Shown: positions 52,855 to 61,970 of the stretch, one piece after another
Layout of the letters: the number at the start of each line of letters is the position of its first letter
Numbering within the stretch: the first letter of the stretch is position 1
NCBI GenBank assembly: GCA_047623825.1
Contig: JBLHOS010000004.1
Span: forward strand, 9,097-73,096
Length of the DNA: 64,000 nucleotides
From: JBLHOS01 sp047623825
GTDB taxonomy: Bacteria > Pseudomonadota > Alphaproteobacteria > Rhodobacterales > Rhodobacteraceae
Direction: 5' to 3'
The notes under the pieces: generated by a model
What the model saw: only the letters and a program-made list of their open reading frames with translations
What the model was told of the DNA's origin: nothing
Database searches by the model: none
Made by a program: the position numbers and the translations under genes

Positions 52855-54837
52855 TCATCGCCCCAGGAGGCGTCGAAGCTGGTCTTCGGCCTCCTGGCGC
52901 AACTGATCTTGCAGATTTTCTTGGATATTTTCTGTGCCCTGACCAAGCAAACCTTGCGCCTCTTCGGCCAGCTGGTCTCGGACTTGCTGTTCCAGCCTCT
53001 GGGTCTCAACGGCCAATCGCTCACGCGCGGCGGCCTCAACTGCGTCCAGTTCCGCCTCCAGCTCTTGGCGCGCCAAAAATTCCAGATCGGGTCTGAAACT
53101 TAGATTGGCCCAAGGTCCAGAGATCAGAATCGGCACCGAAAATCCGCCTGCTCCGCCCTCAGACAGCACACGCGGGATCATTCGGTAGTCTAGCGTCTGG
53201 GCGCCAATGTTGACGGCTCCCGCTCCTGATACCTCTCCAAAAGAGGCTGCCAGCAGAAAATCATCGTTGCTCAGCACGCCGCCATTGATCGTAAAGCTGC
53301 TGGTCATACTGTCGTAGACAGTTCGCGTCCCCTCACCCTGATAAGACATATCAAGATTGCGCAGCATTCCGCCCAGATCAAGGCCCTGTATAGTGCCACC
53401 ACCAAGATCAAGTCGCCCTTGGCCACTAAGGCTGCGCATGATCGCATCCATCGAGTTGCCCACACCCAGAAATTGCAGCTGGGCCGAGCCCTGACCCTCA
53501 AGTCGATCATAATCAGCCAGCTCAGACAAAAGCGGGCTTAGTTGCACATTGTTGAGCGTAAGCGTGCCGCCCACCGACAATCCGCCCCGGCCATTGACCA
53601 CGAACTCACCGCCAAGCGATCCGCCATATAGGGCGATCTGGCGCAGCTCGAGGACCATACGGCCCGCAGTTAGCGCTGAACGGATTTCGGTCGCCCCAAG
53701 TCGCGCCGCACCCAAATCCACCGCCTCAAAGATCGTGACCACATCCAGATCAACGCCGAATAGACCGCTGACATCAATTGCCTCATTCGACCAACCACTG
53801 GAAGCCGCACTATCAGAGCCCCCGTCACTAAGCGTGCTAAGATCAAGCACGCTGCCTTGGATCCGGCCGCGTACCAGCATCCGTTCATCCTGCGGTAGAA
53901 TATCAAGATCAGCGACCAGTTGGTTCTGATCCAGCGTCACTTGTGCCTGACGCAAATGAATTGACCCTTCCGACGCATACGTCACCTGTGCGTTCAGCTC
54001 GATCTCATCGCGCCCAAAACCGCGCGGCAGAACCGGGGCTGCCGATCCTGCAATTGCCATAACCGGACCCAGATCGTTGATCGCCACGTTGACTTGTCCA
54101 TCAAATCCGACGGGCGCGATACCCGCACGTCCGTCCAAACCAACGGTGCCGCCGTCCCATGACAGCGCCAATGTGAGGGGTTCCACGCCGCCTGCCAGAA
54201 ACGCCGACGTACTCTCAATGCGTCCCTCAAGCTCTAGCGGGGTGCCGTTCAATATCGCGCTCATGGCCAGTGTCAAAGGCCCGGCAGGATCAGGCAAAGT
54301 TACCCGCGCATCCACGCCCTCCAGGGTCAAATCCTGCCCCGTGCTCAGATCCAAAAACCGCACGCGCGCATTCGATAATTCGGCCTGCTCAAAACTAAAG
54401 GTGATCCCGTTGGCTGTCGTTTCCTCTTCGACGATCGTCTCTGCGGCGACTGCAGTATCCAACGCCCAGCTTTCGATGCCATCTGCGCGGCGCACAAACA
54501 CCAGATCCGGGCCCGCAAATTCGAACCCTTCCAGTTTGACCTCACCACTAAACAAAGATGCCCAACTGACCGCGATATGCATTCTGTCAGCGCGCATTAA
54601 TGGGCCTTGGGTCACCCAATCAGGGTTGCCAATTTCCACATCCATGACCCGAACACCCAGACTGGGAAACAGTGAGGGCCGGATCCCACCATCGATCCGC
54701 AGACTGCGCCCTGTTGTTTGTTCAAACCGCTCATAGGCGGCCGCGACAATCCGATCCGTCGGGATCACAAACAACGAACTGACCGCGATCACGACAATCA
54801 GAACAACAACTCCCAAAATTCGAACAATCCAGCGCAT
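52855..54837 (-). CDS. AsmA family protein
   Basis: 660 residues from ATG 54837, with AAAGGAG about six bases upstream. One N-terminal membrane segment (IVRILGVVVLIVVIAVSSLFV) is followed by the AsmA repeat region: RSLRIDGGIRPSLFPSLGVRVMDVEIGNPDW and repeated beta strands; the C-terminal AsmA_2-like part has GQGRLDLGGGTIQGLDLGGMLRNLD. The last ~90 residues are helical, rich in Ala, Glu, Gln and Arg. AsmA-like proteins sit in the inner membrane, with the bulk in the periplasm, and are linked to lipid transport to the outer membrane. It converges on gcrA with eight bases between. Confidence 0.88.
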   Translation of the reverse strand: MRWIVRILGVVVLIVVIAVSSLFVIPTDRIVAAAYERFEQTTGRSLRIDGGIRPSLFPSLGVRVMDVEIGNPDWVTQGPLMRADRMHIAVSWASLFSGEVKLEGFEFAGPDLVFVRRADGIESWALDTAVAAETIVEEETTANGITFSFEQAELSNARVRFLDLSTGQDLTLEGVDARVTLPDPAGPLTLAMSAILNGTPLELEGRIESTSAFLAGGVEPLTLALSWDGGTVGLDGRAGIAPVGFDGQVNVAINDLGPVMAIAGSAAPVLPRGFGRDEIELNAQVTYASEGSIHLRQAQVTLDQNQLVADLDILPQDERMLVRGRIQGSVLDLSTLSDGGSDSAASSGWSNEAIDVSGLFGVDLDVVTIFEAVDLGAARLGATEIRSALTAGRMVLELRQIALYGGSLGGEFVVNGRGGLSVGGTLTLNNVQLSPLLSELADYDRLEGQGSAQLQFLGVGNSMDAIMRSLSGQGRLDLGGGTIQGLDLGGMLRNLDMSYQGEGTRTVYDSMTSSFTINGGVLSNDDFLLAASFGEVSGAGAVNIGAQTLDYRMIPRVLSEGGAGGFSVPILISGPWANLSFRPDLEFLARQELEAELDAVEAAARERLAVETQRLEQQVRDQLAEEAQGLLGQGTENIQENLQDQLRQEAEDQLRRLLGR

Positions 54838-54940
54838 GCAGGCTCCTTTGCGTTTTTGTACTTTAGTCACATAAGGCCACCTGTCACAATGATGGCTCTG
54901 TGGGCTTTCCTGACCGGCAAGACCCCGCTATAGCGATAGT

Positions 54941-56317
54941 ATGAGCGTTAATCCCCCAAATCTCCGCCCTGATCTGGCCCCCAAGGCCCGACTGTCTGAA
55001 CCCGACCGCCCGGGACAACCCAAAATCGGCATGGTGTCGCTTGGCTGTCCCAAGGCGCTGGTCGATAGTGAGCGGATTTTGACCCGCCTGCGTGCCGAAG
55101 GTTACGCCATCTCACCTGATTATGCCGGGGCTGAGGCTGTGATCGTCAACACCTGCGGATTTCTTGACAGCGCAAAAATGGAAAGCCTAGAGGCGATCGG
55201 TGAGGCATTACGCGAAAACGGCAAGGTCATCGTGACGGGTTGTTTGGGGGCTGAGCCAGATTACATCACCGGCGCCCATCCGACTGTTCTAGCCGTCACG
55301 GGCCCGCAGCAATATGAACAGGTGCTGGATGCGGTCCACGCGGCCGTGCCGCCGTCGCCCGACCCGTTTGTTGATCTATTGCCTGCCTCAGGTGTCAGCC
55401 TGACCCCGCGCCATTACAGCTATGTCAAGATTTCCGAGGGCTGTAATCACAAGTGCAAGTTCTGCATCATCCCCGATATGCGTGGCAAACTTGCCTCGCG
55501 GCCGGCGTACGCCGTAATGCGGGAGGCTGAGCGTCTGGTCGACGCGGGCGTCAAGGAGCTGCTGGTGATCAGTCAAGACACGTCAGCCTACGGATTGGAC
55601 ATCAAATATGCAGAGGCCAAGGGCCACCGCGCCCATATCACTGATCTTGCGCGTGATCTGGGCACACTTGGTGCATGGGTGCGTCTGCATTACGTCTACC
55701 CCTACCCGCATGTCCGCGACCTAATCCCGCTGATGGCAGATCCCGCCAATGGTGTGCTGCCCTATCTCGATATCCCGTTTCAGCACGCCCACCCAGATGT
55801 GTTGCGCCGCATGGCCCGCCCGGCGGCCGCCGCCCGCACCCTCGATGAGATCGTCGCATGGCGCGCGGTTTGCCCCGATATTACCCTGCGCTCAACGTTT
55901 ATCGTCGGCTACCCCGGTGAGACTGAGGCCGAGTTCCAGACCCTTCTGGATTGGATGGATGAGGCGCAATTGGACCGTGTGGGTTGTTTTCAATACGAGA
56001 ACGTTGCCGGTGCGCGCTCCAACGCGCTACCCGACCATGTCGCCGCTGAGCTCAAGCAAGAGCGTTGGGACCGTTTCATGGAAAAGGCGCAAGCCATCTC
56101 TGAGGCGAAATTAGCCGCCAAAATTGGCCGCCGGATGGACGTAATTATCGATGAGATCGATGAGGATGGTGCCACCTGCCGCACCAAAGCCGACGCGCCC
56201 GAGATCGATGGGAACCTGTTCATCGATGAGGGTTTTGAGGCGCTAAAGGTTGGAGATTTCGTCACAGTAGAGGTTGACGAGGCCAGCGAATATGACCTTT
56301 GGGGAAGTGTCGTCTAA
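54941..56317 (+). CDS. rimO: Ribosomal protein S12 methylthiotransferase
   Basis: 458 residues. MTTase N-terminal domain with Cys in VSLGCPKALVDSE, NTCGFLDSA and VTGCLGAEPDYI; the radical-SAM motif CNHKCKFCIIPDMRG; a C-terminal TRAM domain near residues 390-458. RimO adds a methylthio group to an aspartate of ribosomal protein S12. The LGCPKALVDSE signature separates it from MiaB. No strong ribosome site is visible, but this is the first ATG before the conserved block. Confidence 0.95.
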   Translation: MSVNPPNLRPDLAPKARLSEPDRPGQPKIGMVSLGCPKALVDSERILTRLRAEGYAISPDYAGAEAVIVNTCGFLDSAKMESLEAIGEALRENGKVIVTGCLGAEPDYITGAHPTVLAVTGPQQYEQVLDAVHAAVPPSPDPFVDLLPASGVSLTPRHYSYVKISEGCNHKCKFCIIPDMRGKLASRPAYAVMREAERLVDAGVKELLVISQDTSAYGLDIKYAEAKGHRAHITDLARDLGTLGAWVRLHYVYPYPHVRDLIPLMADPANGVLPYLDIPFQHAHPDVLRRMARPAAAARTLDEIVAWRAVCPDITLRSTFIVGYPGETEAEFQTLLDWMDEAQLDRVGCFQYENVAGARSNALPDHVAAELKQERWDRFMEKAQAISEAKLAAKIGRRMDVIIDEIDEDGATCRTKADAPEIDGNLFIDEGFEALKVGDFVTVEVDEASEYDLWGSVV

Positions 56318-56336
56318 GGGCCGATAACGGCTTTTT
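56318..56336 (+). terminator. Weak intrinsic terminator after rimO
   Basis: GCCG, loop ATAA, CGGC, then TTTTT; four G-C pairs plus possible G-T extension, directly behind the stop codon. Confidence 0.45.
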
Positions 56337-56388
56337 GACCGAATGTGCTCAGCGTATCATGTAGTGTGCGGAACTTGCCCAAGCAGGT

Positions 56389-57066
56389 CGATCATGTGCT
56401 TTGGTTTTGAACATGACCTGCTTTTGTCGGCGGCGATCATCACCCGTTTTTTATCGCAACCTGTGTCAGCGCAAAATGATCCCGACGCGATCCACGCATA
56501 TCTTTCAGTTCCAAGTTGAACATCCGCAATTGTGTCAAGAACCCTGACTTGGCTTACAAGCCGTTTCTTTTGGTTGAGGAGCAGACGCGGGTCAGACAAC
56601 CAGTGGCTGTTGTCGACGCGACTGGGCAAGGCCTTGTCCAGTTAGACCGCGCGAGGGGCAGAACTGATGCGACCTTTACAACGAATGCCACGGCCATAAT
56701 TTGCAATGCAGAGTATCCGCGCTTGACGTTCGGCATGCAGACACTGCAATTTCGGTGCAGCAGGGGTCTCGCGGCGGTCGCGCGATATGACATGTCAGTC
56801 CCGGGGGCGTTGGCGTTGGGCAGTTCAATTCACCGCTCGCTGACAGCGCCATCAGCAGAACCGACTACGTTTCGGTCTGTTCGGGAAATTATAATATGGC
56901 GGGCGATCTGACCAACCCATTTCTGATGGACTGCGGGATCGACGAAACCACCTTCGACAGCAGCGCCTTTGCCGATGATCTGGGCGCAACGGGCACTGCT
57001 CCTGCGACCCCTGTTGCGATCGGACAAGACCTGTATCGGACCACGGTCTGGATAAACCTCAATTAG
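56389..57066 (+). pseudogene. Possible decayed secreted-protein gene
   Basis: The 745 bases between rimO and the next gene hold protein-like pieces in different frames. ATG near 56394 gives a signal-peptide-like start ending FLSQPVSAQNDPDAIHAYL, then a stop. A second frame is open 56516-56911 (TDATFTTNATAIICNAEYP, then LTFGM). A third frame, open from 56791 and ending with TAG at 57066, reads CSGNYNMAGDLTNPFLMDCG and ends VAIGQDLYRTTVWINLN with codon use like a real gene. Together they look like one exported protein split by frameshifts. I do not recognise the family; a spore-coat-U-like fold crossed my mind for the middle part but is not demonstrable. Confidence 0.35.
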
Positions 57067-57413
57067 TCATCCTGCCCCAGCCAGACCCTGACGGCCTGTT
57101 GCACATGGCGAAACCTGTCCCCGCCCAGATGTTTGCCGCCATACCACCGCGTCACCACGACAAGTTGATTGCGCAGCTCTGCACGTTCCAGCATGCGGAT
57201 GATGATCATCCCAGCCCCGCTTTCGCCGTCGTCGGATTTCAGCGGACCGTCGTCCAGCAAAACACCCCATGTATTGTGCGTCGCCTTGGCATATTTTTTG
57301 ACCCGTTTGAGATCTTTCAGGAACGCCTCAACCTCGGCACGTGACGTCACCGCCCCACCCGATACCGCATATTTTGAACCGCGATCGCTAATCACATTTT
57401 CGATTTGGCGCAT
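57063..57413 (-). CDS. YigZ/IMPACT family protein
   Basis: 116 residues. It contains KRVKKYAKATHNTWGVLLDDG and then DDGESGAGMIIIRMLERAELRNQLVVVTRWYGGKHLGGDRFRHV, the UPF0029/IMPACT N-terminal motif (DDGEP-G and VVTRYFGG). Function unknown; related proteins influence translation regulators in eukaryotes. It is shorter than E. coli YigZ (about 200) because the C-terminal domain is absent. It follows dgkA on the same strand with seven bases between. Confidence 0.85.
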   Translation of the reverse strand: MRQIENVISDRGSKYAVSGGAVTSRAEVEAFLKDLKRVKKYAKATHNTWGVLLDDGPLKSDDGESGAGMIIIRMLERAELRNQLVVVTRWYGGKHLGGDRFRHVQQAVRVWLGQDD

Positions 57414-57420
57414 TGTTCAG

Positions 57421-57774
57421 CTACCCAATCAGCACGACGATCCAAGCAACCGCAATCGCCGTTATAGCCACACCTGCACTGCCAATATCCTTAGCCTGCC
57501 CTGCCATTGGGTGTAGGTCTGTGCTGATATAATCAACCACCCGTTCAATCGCAGTGTTCAGCAGCTCAGCCGCCAGCACCATGATCCCACCCATCAAGAT
57601 CAGCGCGCGTTCTGCAGGCTCTAACGGCAGGCCTAGTGCTAATGCGGCAGAGGCAACATTCATCACCGTCCAAAATTTCAAACTCGGCTCAGACCTCCCG
57701 GCAAACTGCCAACCCGCTTGCGACCAGACGATCCGATTTATCAGACGCCCCCATTCCCGACTTAGACTTTCCAT
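57421..57774 (-). CDS. dgkA: Diacylglycerol kinase (prokaryotic DgkA)
   Basis: 117 residues with three hydrophobic helices. The active-site motif AELLNTAIERVVDYIS (EхxNTAIE) and the MAGQAKDIGSAGVAI segment are diagnostic of DgkA. It phosphorylates diacylglycerol to phosphatidic acid in the inner membrane, recycling lipid from periplasmic glucan or other head-group transfer. Upstream partner of the YigZ-type gene. Confidence 0.95.
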   Translation of the reverse strand: MESLSREWGRLINRIVWSQAGWQFAGRSEPSLKFWTVMNVASAALALGLPLEPAERALILMGGIMVLAAELLNTAIERVVDYISTDLHPMAGQAKDIGSAGVAITAIAVAWIVVLIG

Positions 57775-58062
57775 CCGCCCCCCCTTAGCGCATTTTGCGC
57801 AAGATTAGGCTGTGCGTACTGTCATGTCATCGAAAACTGGTCGAGAGGTTCAGGGCAATGCCTTCAACTCATCTGAATTGCGTTAAAGGCTGAGGGTTTC
57901 ATCCACTTCTGGGTAAAAAGCGCACGATGGGGGCGGACTGTCATCGTTTCGGATATTCCTGCATCCTTGGTGCAGCAACCCGACAATTTGGGCCAATGCC
58001 CCCCCTATGCGAAGTGATGAAATGCGGGCCTTGATGCAGATCAAATCATCGAAAACGCGGCA

Positions 58063-58761
58063 CTAGCGAAGCCCTGCAGCGGTGCGGCGCACAACCTCCT
58101 GTCGTTCAGAATTGGGGGGGTGACTGCCCAAAAATCGCTGCCCAGGGTCTGGAATGCGCTGGAAAAACGCAGCCCCAAGCAACGGGTCATAGCCCGCGCC
58201 AAAGGCGATCACAGTACCCAACGCATCGGCCTCCAACTCGTGATCTTGCGAAAATCGCCGCGCGCCGACCGCAGCACCCAATTCAAGAGCGCGCTGAATG
58301 CCCGCCTGATCGGCGCCACCCAACTGGGCCAATGTACCAAAAACTAACGCCCCTTCCCGGGCAGAATTCAACTGCTGTGGGATGTGGCCCGCGATATGAT
58401 GTGCCGCCTCATGCCCCATGATGAATCCAAGTTCATCAACATTGCGGGCCGCAAAAATCAGCCCAGTGGTAAAGGTGATTTCTGGTCTGCCCGTGCGGCT
58501 GACAGTTTGAAACGCGTTCACGCCCGCACGCGGATCGGTTTCCAATCGGATCAGGAAATCGCAGTTTAGATCGCGCGCCCGTTCGCGGCACAGGCGCTCT
58601 GCGGTCGGCTCTACCCTTGCGACAACTTCGTTGAAATTCCGGATCGCCTGCGACGCACTCAGCGGCGGCGACACATTGGCCTGCACCTTGGGTGACGGGG
58701 CCGCGACCTGCACACAACCGGCACTTACCAACAACAGGCACAACGTTATTATCAAACGCAC
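58063..58761 (-). CDS. M48-family metalloprotease, lipoprotein
   Basis: 232 residues using the GTG at 58761, which has GGAGG eight bases upstream; the frame can be extended to 58836 without a good site. Residues 1-17 are a lipoprotein signal with lipobox VSAGC. The zinc motif is HEAAHH in FIMGHEAAHHIAGHIP, with the third ligand in FSQDHELEADALG. M48 lipoproteins such as LoiP/YcaL act on misfolded outer-membrane proteins in the periplasm. Ends with SHPPNSERQEVVRR, typical of the group. Confidence 0.9.
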   Translation of the reverse strand: MRLIITLCLLLVSAGCVQVAAPSPKVQANVSPPLSASQAIRNFNEVVARVEPTAERLCRERARDLNCDFLIRLETDPRAGVNAFQTVSRTGRPEITFTTGLIFAARNVDELGFIMGHEAAHHIAGHIPQQLNSAREGALVFGTLAQLGGADQAGIQRALELGAAVGARRFSQDHELEADALGTVIAFGAGYDPLLGAAFFQRIPDPGQRFLGSHPPNSERQEVVRRTAAGLR

Positions 58762-58861
58762 TAATAAGGCCTCCAGGCCATCTGTCTCAATATATGCGGT
58801 GAAACCCCGCACCCTGATGAAAGGACTTTGACCCACGCCATTCTGATCTTATCTTGGGTGT

Positions 58862-59254
58862 ATGGATCCCAAAATCAACACCATTTATAACGCAGAATGT
58901 CCGGTTTGCCGGTTCGAGATTGACCACTATCGAGCCTACAGCACACAAGCTGATCTGCCGCTGACGTTTTGCGATCTCAACACAACTGATTTAGCGGCAT
59001 GGGGTCTGAGCCCTGATCAGGCCGCGCGCCGATTGCACGTTTTGAAAGATGGTCAGCTTTATGCCGGAATGCCGGCTTTCTTTGTGTTGTGGCGACAGAT
59101 GCCAAAGTATCACTGGCTTGCACGCCTGATCGACCGCGCTGTGCTTCGCCCGACGGCAATTGCTGCTTATGAATGGGTCTTGGCACCTCTGATCTATCGT
59201 TGGCATCTGCGCAGAACCACTCAAAAAATAGCGACCGACGCCCAACACCTTTGA
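58862..59254 (+). CDS. DUF393 / thiol-disulfide oxidoreductase DCC-like protein
   Basis: 130 residues. It starts INTIYNAECPVCRFEIDHYR, with the CxxC of the DCC family, and has the RLHVLKDGQLYAGMPAFFVLWRQMP segment. The family is predicted to be thioredoxin-like, but few members are studied. Divergent from the M48 lipoprotein (100 bases between the starts). Confidence 0.82.
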   Translation: MDPKINTIYNAECPVCRFEIDHYRAYSTQADLPLTFCDLNTTDLAAWGLSPDQAARRLHVLKDGQLYAGMPAFFVLWRQMPKYHWLARLIDRAVLRPTAIAAYEWVLAPLIYRWHLRRTTQKIATDAQHL

Positions 59255-59284
59255 TTTTGCACCAAAGCCCTTTAGGTTGGAGCT

Positions 59285-59539
59285 ATGTTTTCAATTGAGC
59301 ACGAATTTGATGCGACGGTTGTAACCTTGGTGGATGAGGGACAGCTTCCGTTGCAAGAAGATCTGATCATCTCGGCATTTGCCGAGTGCGTCACTATTGA
59401 GCAGTTCGACGCACGTTTGGATAAAGTTCAGAAAATCACGCTGTCGATAGAACAGCTGCATGATCTGGCCGCGGCCTTGGATCTGCCAGAGGGTCTGTAT
59501 CGTTTGGGCCAAGCTCCAGCGCGTGGGACCAAAGACTAA
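59285..59539 (+). CDS. Hypothetical protein, 84 residues
   Basis: Starts MFSIEHEFDATVVTLVDEG, acidic, with a helical middle (ECVTIEQFDARLDKVQKITLSIEQLHDLAAALDLPEG). Its lack of stop codons, 30-base distance from the DCC gene and codon use support a real gene. I recognise no family and no catalytic motif. Confidence 0.6.
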   Translation: MFSIEHEFDATVVTLVDEGQLPLQEDLIISAFAECVTIEQFDARLDKVQKITLSIEQLHDLAAALDLPEGLYRLGQAPARGTKD

Positions 59540-59679
59540 AGACCTCCAACAGATTTTGCTAAAGTCAGATCCCCCATGGTGGCCGTTTCGCACGCACACG
59601 CACACAGCACCGGTAATTTGCCCCGTTGCGCCCAGCCCTGCCCACCTGCCATAATCGCTTCAAAGATCGGGGGGCGGCG

Positions 59680-60780
59680 ATGACGACGGGCTTTTTCTGG
59701 AATGAACGATGCTTCTGGCATTCAGGCGGCGACTATGCCCTGACCATGCCAGTTGGTGGGTTGGTACAGCCCCTTGCTGCCGGTGGTCTACCAGAGAATC
59801 CAGAGACCAAGCGCCGCCTTAAAAACCTGATGGATGTCACCGGTCTGACCGAAGAACTACACACCCAAAGTGCCCCCCCGGTAACCCAAGAGGATCTGTT
59901 GCGCGTCCATCCGCAAAGCTACCTTTCGGCCTTTGAAGCGATGGCAAATACCGGCGGCGGGGAGCTTGGTTTGCGAACCCCCTTTGGCCGCAGCGGTTTT
60001 GAAATTGCGGGGCTTTCGGCAGGCTTGGCCAAATCAGCGCTTTATGCGACCCTGCGCGGTGAGGTCACGAACGCCTATGCCCTGTCACGTCCGCCGGGAC
60101 ATCACTGCCTACCCGATTTTCCCAATGGATTTTGCCTGTTGGCCAATATTGCGATCGCGGTTGAGGCCACATTTGAGGGTCGCATGGTTGAACGCGTCGC
60201 AGTTCTGGACTGGGACGTGCATCATGGTAACGGGACTGAGGCGATCTTTTACGATCGCGACGATGTTCTCACCATATCCATCCACCAGGAGCGGAACTAT
60301 CCACTTGATTCCGGTGATTTTGAAGATCGCGGATCGGGGGCGGGGGATGGGTTCAACCTAAACATCCCATTGCCGCCAGGTGCTGGCCACGCGACCTATC
60401 TTGAGGCGATGGAGCGCCTTGTCATCCCAGAGCTTTCAGCCTTCCAACCCGACGTGATCATCGTTGCCTGCGGCTATGATGCGGCAGCGATTGATCCGCT
60501 GTCGCGCATGTTGGCTACTGCAGATACGTTCCGCCAACTGACCGCCATGACCAAAGAACTGGCCGATGATCTTTGTGATGGTCGGTTGGTTCTGGTCCAT
60601 GAGGGCGGATACTCTGAAGTTTACGTACCTTTCTGCGGTCACGCAGTTCTGGAAACCCTCTCAGGTTCTAAGATCACAGCACCTGACCCATTTGCTAAAA
60701 CCTTTGATGCTCGCCAACCCGGCCCCCGGTTTGAGGCTTTTTGTTCAAGCCTGATCGGTGAAATGGAAAGTGCGCTGTGA
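59680..60780 (+). CDS. Class II histone deacetylase-like amidohydrolase
   Basis: 366 residues from ATG 59680. Zinc-site motifs of the deacetylase superfamily are present: RPPGHHCLPDFPNGFCL (catalytic His pair), VLDWDVHHGNGT (metal Asp and His), VACGYDAAAIDPL (metal Asp), and HEGGYSEVYVPFC with the active-site residue before the end. Bacterial members deacetylate polyamines or other N-acetyl compounds, not histones. Substrate unknown. It lies upstream of the CoA-transferase genes. Confidence 0.9.
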   Translation: MTTGFFWNERCFWHSGGDYALTMPVGGLVQPLAAGGLPENPETKRRLKNLMDVTGLTEELHTQSAPPVTQEDLLRVHPQSYLSAFEAMANTGGGELGLRTPFGRSGFEIAGLSAGLAKSALYATLRGEVTNAYALSRPPGHHCLPDFPNGFCLLANIAIAVEATFEGRMVERVAVLDWDVHHGNGTEAIFYDRDDVLTISIHQERNYPLDSGDFEDRGSGAGDGFNLNIPLPPGAGHATYLEAMERLVIPELSAFQPDVIIVACGYDAAAIDPLSRMLATADTFRQLTAMTKELADDLCDGRLVLVHEGGYSEVYVPFCGHAVLETLSGSKITAPDPFAKTFDARQPGPRFEAFCSSLIGEMESAL

Positions 60781-60886
60781 CGGACACTTAACCTTGCGGA
60801 TTAACCCATGCTGAGTCGCGTCAGATCGTTGACTCTGCGCAGGCCGCACGTCAGTTTGACACTAATATTTGAAGGGGAGCCCCTCT

Positions 60887-61576
60887 ATGAAAAAAGTATA
60901 TGCTTCAGCCAATGATGCGCTGGATGGATTGCTATTCGACGGAATGATGATCGCAGCCGGTGGTTTTGGCCTGTGCGGGATCCCCGAACTGCTTTTGCAG
61001 GCCATTAAAGACGCCGGCACAAAAGATCTGACATTCGCATCCAACAATGCAGGTGTCGATGATTTCGGCATCGGCATCCTGCTACAAACCAAACAGGTCA
61101 AGAAGATGCTCTCGTCCTACGTCGGCGAAAATGCGGAATTCATGCGCCAATATCTAAGCGGTGAGTTGGAGCTTGAGTTCAACCCCCAAGGCACATTGGC
61201 CGAAAGGATGCGCGCCGGTGGCTCCGGCATTCCGGGGTTCTACACTAAAACAGGTGTCGGAACGGTGATCGCTGACGGTAAAGAACACAAAGATTTCAAC
61301 GGCCAAACTTATATCCTTGAAGAAGGTATTTTTGCAGATCTGGCGATTGTTAAGGCCTGGAAGGCCGATGCAACCGGCAATCTTGTGTTTCGCAAGACTG
61401 CGCGCAACTTTAACCCACCCGCCGCAATGTGTGGCAAGATCTGTGTGGCTGAGGTCGAAGAGATCGTTCCGACAGGCTCGCTCAACCCCGATATGATCCA
61501 CCTGCCCGGTATCTATGTGCACCGCATCGTTCAAGGCGAGCACGAAAAACGCATCGAACAACGCACGGTCCGCTAA
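60887..61576 (+). CDS. 3-oxoacid CoA-transferase subunit A
   Basis: 229 residues from ATG 60887, with AAGGGGAG upstream. It has LFDGMMIAAGGFGLCGIPE, then FNPQGTLAERMRAGGSGIPGFYT, typical for the A subunit of succinyl-CoA:3-ketoacid or acetoacetate CoA-transferase (ScoA/AtoD). With subunit B it moves CoA from succinyl-CoA to acetoacetate. The B gene is normally a few bases away but here lies 394 bases downstream. Confidence 0.94.
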   Translation: MKKVYASANDALDGLLFDGMMIAAGGFGLCGIPELLLQAIKDAGTKDLTFASNNAGVDDFGIGILLQTKQVKKMLSSYVGENAEFMRQYLSGELELEFNPQGTLAERMRAGGSGIPGFYTKTGVGTVIADGKEHKDFNGQTYILEEGIFADLAIVKAWKADATGNLVFRKTARNFNPPAAMCGKICVAEVEEIVPTGSLNPDMIHLPGIYVHRIVQGEHEKRIEQRTVR

Positions 61577-61970
61577 TGTGCATTGCTGTCAAATCACCCT
61601 ACGAAGGCCTTGAACCAAGGGCATTCTGGAGCACTGGTATCGCTGAAGGCGAAAGCTACTGGCCAGATGACAAAAAGAACAGAGAAAGAGAACACGCCTG
61701 TCAGCAACGCTCCAAACACCCGATGGCCGACGCTCTGTTTCGCTTGTGGTGAGTTGATTTGGATAGATCAGCCCGAAAGTTGGGAGCCCGTCTGGTTTGG
61801 CAACCGGAAAATACGATACATGCACCGTTTTAGACCCGTTCAGAGTATGCAGCAGACGAAGCGGATGGTGAATTCGCAGCCGACAACTACCACATGAATA
61901 TCAGCTTCGGGCGTGTGATGCTGCCCGAAATATACCAAGCCGCTAACAATTCACAAAGCGAGGAATAACT
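61576..61970 (+). pseudogene. Decayed open-reading-frame fragments between the CoA-transferase genes
   Basis: An ATG overlapping the subunit A stop opens 58 codons (61576-61752): SPYEGLEPRAFWSTGIAEGE then a drift to low-complexity charged residues and a stop. Another frame gives ELIWIDQPESWEPVWFG, and a third ends TRSEYAADEADGEF..NISFGRVMLPEIY, stopping just before subunit B. The opening weakly resembles the N terminus of GSCFA-domain proteins. I interpret this as a small gene inserted between the two subunits and then broken by frameshifts; a family cannot be fixed. Confidence 0.35.
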
